This document shows positions 60,342-64,000 of a stretch of DNA of 64,000 nucleotides, in pieces. The notes beneath the pieces are model-generated. The model had not been told where the DNA came from. It searched no databases and saw only the letters and a program-made list of their open reading frames with translations. A program made the position numbers and the translations under genes. Source of the DNA: Rhodamnia argentea (Eukaryota; Streptophyta; Magnoliopsida; Myrtales; Myrtaceae); the NCBI RefSeq assembly GCF_020921035.1, contig NC_063153.1, positions 10,106,001 to 10,170,000 of the forward strand. The letters are read 5' to 3'. How positions within the stretch are numbered: position 1 is the first letter of the stretch; each line of letters starts with the position of its first letter.

Positions 60342-63145
60342 ATGGAGAAATCCAGCAGACATGGAGCTCTTCCTCTGTTCATAAATGAAGATAACGTTGG
60401 ACCTTCCAGCACAAAGAAAGCACCTGTTCAAGAATTACTTACTAAGAAGGTATATCGTTTATTCCTGAAAATGGATAATGTTATTCATGGTATTGGAATT
60501 TCATTGGCTCTGTTTGAGAGCTGACGTGTGTGCAGCCTGTTCTGGTCATTAATAAGTAGCCGTGGTCATATCAAGATGCATGTGATATCTCTTTATGTTC
60601 GAGAAATTTTCAAGAAAGAACTAACATTTTGTAGAGCTTATATCTACAAGTTTCTGACAATACGGAGGAATAACTTAAATAATAAACACAACCATGTTTA
60701 AACATATTGTTTCTCTGTTGATATTGAAAAATGTATTATGTTCAGCTTTTCTTTTCTTAATTTCCTGCTTTTTGATGTAATTATATTGCATTTTATTTCC
60801 TTCTATGTTTTTATGTTGAGAAAAATTATTAACCTAACAAGGACCACGCTGTGCAGTCTGAAGGTCCCCAGAATGAAACTTGCTGTTTAGATTGCAAGAA
60901 CAAAAATAGTTGCCGAACTGTGTGCTCGAGGACCAAAAGGATGAACATTCTTATAGAAAGGGGGAAACCTCAAGAAGCCGAGTCCATCTTCAGAAATCTC
61001 ATTGCAGGAGGGCATATACCTTCTCTAATATCTTACACGACCCTGCTCGCTGCATTCACTATCCAGAAGCGTTTTGATTCCATACACTCAATTATCATGC
61101 AGGTGGAAGAGAATGGAATGAAGCCTGATTCAATCTTTTTCAACGCTGTTATTAATGCTTTTTCAGAATCTGGGAGTATGGACGAGGCAATGGAGGCCTT
61201 TCGTAAGATGAGGGCGAGTGGAATAAGACCCACTACAAGCACTTATAACACATTAGTCAAAGGGTTTGGCATTGCTGGGAAGCCTGAAGAGTCTATGAAA
61301 CTTCTGGACCAGATGTCCCAAGAGGGAAAAGTGAAACCTAACATAAGAACATATAATGTCTTAATCAGAACATGGTGCAGTAAGAAGAACATCACTGAGG
61401 CATGGAATGTAGTTAACAAAATGGTGGCCTCCGATATGCAACCCGACGCTGTTACTTACAACACTATAGCCACATCATATTCTCAGAATGAAGAGACGGA
61501 AAAGGCTGAAGATCTAATCCTAGAGATGCAGAAAAATAATGTGGAGCCGAATGAGAGAACTTGTGGCATCATCATATCCGGTTATTGTAAGGAAGGTAAA
61601 ATGAAGAAGGCTTTGAGTTTCGTTTACAGGATGAAGGATCTTGGAATGCATCCCAATCTCATTCTTTTTAATTCTCTGGTCAGAGGCTTTGTTGAAATTA
61701 TGGACAGAGATGGTGTCGACGAGGTGAGTATTAGCTAGTTGCTTTTTTAAGTCTCTAATCCTATGCTTGTACTATGTAATGGCTTCTAGGTGATTATATA
61801 CGCCATACACTCACAGAAAAAATCTGAAAAAGAAAAATTAGGATCTGATTCTGGCTGGTTTTCAAAAAGAGCATCCCTGGTCAATTTATTGGACGCTAGT
61901 TTCTGGAGGAAGTTTCTATTTTGATGAATTAAATTAGACAGTAATTTCCGGAGGAAGTTTTCATTGTATTTTATGAACTTATTCATTCGCTTTTGGCAGT
62001 TATTCATTACCTACCTTCAATACTGTATCTATGCTTTTAACTAAAAAATTCGCGTTCTCTTTTGCTTAGCTTCTTTTTTGCTTAGTTATCAAACAGACAT
62101 TCATGATAATTGTGATCAAGACTAATTGACAGATTGGTAACATTATATTTTCTGCCAGCTATAGACTTTTCATGAATCTGCTCCGTCTTTTTCTTTTTTG
62201 GTTTCTCACCGAGGGAAAAGTAATATGATCTAGATGGAATCATTTCAGGTATTGAAGTTGATGAATGAATTTGGGGTCAAACCAGATGTTGTGACATATA
62301 GCACCATCATGAATGCGTGGAGCACGGCAGGATACATGGACAAGTGTGAGGAGATCTTCGATAACATGGTGAAGGCTGGCATACAACCTGATGCACATGC
62401 ATATAGCATCTTAGCCAAAGGCTATGTCCGTGCAAAAGAAACTGAAAAGGCAGAAGAGCTCTTAATGGCCATGATTCATTCGGGTTTTCGCCCAAACGTG
62501 GTCTTCTTCACAACCATCATCAGTGGATGGTGCAGTGACGGAGACATGGACCGTGCAACTAGAGTTTTTGACTGTATGTGCGAATATGGGATTTGTCCGA
62601 ACTTGAAAACTTTCGAGACTCTAATTTGGGGTTACGGAGAAGCGAAGCAACCATGGAAATCAGAAGATATCCTCCAGATCATGGAAGAGTTTGATGTTCG
62701 GCCTGAAAAATCAACTTTCTTGTTGGTTGCAGAAGCTTGGCGAGCTACTGGATTATCCAAAGAGGCGAAGAGAATATTGGGTACTTTCAAAAGCAGAAAA
62801 TTGGCCGAGGCGAGGAAGTCAGAGGAAGAGAAACCCGAGGAGAACTTGGAAAGAATTTATCAGAGGCAAAATGACGGCGCACAGAATTCTCATATATTAC
62901 AGATACCCGGCATAGTGGGAAGTGATCGTGTGAGAACTGTTGCAGCTATGAAAAAGAGCAGAATGCGATCGAGGGAGAAAGAAGCATTATTTGAGGGCAC
63001 GTTGTTTGCCATGAGATCTATGTATCTTTCTAGTACGTGTAAATTTGGGTCACGTTTGCCAATCATCTGCCAAAAGCAGTCTCAAGGGGGTATTGGCGCC
63101 GGTGCCCAGATCTCTCAACCGTGTACAGTGGTTTTTTTGAACTGA
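60342..63145 (+). CDS. P-class pentatricopeptide repeat protein (3 exons)
   Basis: RNA-binding PPR protein of the P class; such proteins usually act on organellar RNAs, but no organelle-targeting peptide is obvious here. Exons: 60342-60449, 60857-61723, 62249-63145. All are phase 0, GT-AG; 1,872 nt, 623 aa. From about residue 60 there are roughly twelve 35-residue repeats of the form SYTTLLAAF..., [45 protein letters not shown] and [20 protein letters not shown]. The exon 2/exon 3 junction falls inside one repeat ([16 protein letters not shown]) and restores exactly 35 residues, which supports the splice model. After the repeats comes a charged linker and a conserved C-terminus with [11 protein letters not shown]. 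From memory this matches the At5g21222/At5g25630-type proteins. No E or DYW domain. The ATG at 60342 is the first in the open exon-1 frame. Confidence 0.94.
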
Positions 63146-63414
63146 TGACAAGAGATTCTCTACCTTTTTTCTGGTGTAAGTAAGCAAATTGCTGTCCCTC
63201 AAGAAGAAATGTGCCCTGAGGATGGTGTATGTAGATACAGAGAACTTCTCTACTCATCAAACAGGATTTTGTTCCTTTTTGTTAGTTGGCTTGGGCTTAC
63301 TCGTGCTGTGCTGCAATGCAGGTTGACCGCTCTTTACTTGCACTATGGTCAAAGAAATTGTTGGTATGCTACCGCAGCACAGATCTCTCCTCTGCTGAAA
63401 TGTTAAAAAGGAAA
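63146..63414. other. PPR 3' flank
   Basis: Probable 3' UTR of the PPR gene, ending where the terminal foldback element begins. No gene recognised. Confidence 0.5.
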
Positions 63415-63990
63415 ATTTCAAAAAGGAAAATTTCAAATAAGGGCTTAAAGTGCCTTTGTTTTCTCAAACAAGGGTTTCGAGTGGATATTGTGTCAAATAA
63501 ATACCTAAAATGAAACTTGTCGCTTGAGGTGACCCTGAAAATCCCAAGTTAGGACCTAACCTTCAGGGTGGTCAAGAGCATTTTTCACTTTTACCTGTTT
63601 GAATATTTTGAATTTTTTATTTTTATTTTTTTTCTATTTTACTTTTCTTTTCGCCAATGGCCGGCCGTTGGCCACCGACAATGTCTAGAAAGGCCTGGGC
63701 AAGGATCACCCAATCTGGCAAGGCCGGTGACCTCGGCCAGGCACCACCCCCCTTGTGGTAGTTGAGGCTAGCAAGGGATGGCCTTGCCCGTAGCCACTAG
63801 CCAGCAAGGGTGGTGAAAAGGAAAGTAAAAATAGAAAAAAGACAAAAAAGGAAAAAAAATGAAAAGATGAAATTTTTTCCAAAAAGTAAAAGACGAAAAC
63901 GCATTTAACTACCCTAAAGATCACGTCCTTATTTAAGATAAAATTCACTTTAGGTCTTATTTAATACAACAAGAGCACTTTATGTCCCTG
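63415..63990. mobile_element. Foldback element with GC-rich core, at the window edge
   Basis: Left-arm phrases (TTCAAATAAGGGCTTAAAGT and TTTTCACTTTTACCTG) pair with the right arm read in reverse (TTAAATAAGACCTAAAGTG and TTTTCGTCTTTTACTTTTTG). The core at about 63655-63815 is strongly GC-rich (GGCCGGCCGTTGGCC, GGCAAGGCCGGTGACC). It sits just beyond the PPR 3' UTR. The right end may lie beyond the window. Confidence 0.6.
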
Positions 63991-64000
63991 GTCGGAAAAA

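Overview
This is a nuclear segment of a plant chromosome, most likely from a woody eudicot. The split genes have GT-AG introns and belong to plant families (RD22-type BURP, YUCCA, PERK, P-class PPR). Long AT-rich intergenic tracts carry CT/GA microsatellites and many small non-autonomous transposons. The repeat style (foldback elements with GC-rich loops, long CT tracts) reminds me of Myrtales/Myrtaceae, but that is an impression and not a demonstration. There is no prokaryotic operon, CRISPR array, phage or defence island.

Layout. 0.6-2.1 kb (minus): an RD22-like BURP gene, rebuilt here as three exons (357 aa). 2.4-22.6 kb: no convincing gene. This tract holds two hAT-like non-autonomous elements, foldback elements, a 204-bp tandem duplication, a (TC)47 tract, a tRNA-derived SINE with a perfect target-site duplication, and a decayed transposase-like remnant. 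23.6-26.4 kb (plus): a YUCCA flavin monooxygenase of the YUC2/YUC6 type, four exons, 412 aa. 26.4-42.4 kb: gene-poor, with a 3,072-bp solo LTR flanked by a perfect 5-bp target duplication at 36.4-39.4 kb. 42.5 kb (minus): tRNA-Phe(GAA). 43-51 kb: dense repeats, including a foldback element nested inside another TIR element. 51.1-55.5 kb (plus): a PERK-type proline-rich receptor-like kinase, eight exons, 758 aa. 56.6-58.3 kb (minus): an Mpv17/PMP22 membrane protein, three exons, 216 aa, convergent with the kinase. 60.3-63.1 kb (plus): a P-class PPR protein, three exons, 623 aa, with short upstream ORFs in its probable leader. The last 600 bp are another foldback element cut by the window edge.

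The genes are independent plant genes and do not form a pathway. RD22-type BURP proteins are linked to dehydration/ABA responses, YUCCA makes auxin, PERK is a wall-sensing kinase, and the Mpv17 and PPR proteins are probably organellar. I found no candidate for a previously undescribed biological system. The most informative non-genic observations are the dated-looking transposon insertions with recognisable target-site duplications and a recurrent foldback architecture with GC-rich cores. All exon models come from reading splice sites and family conservation by eye.
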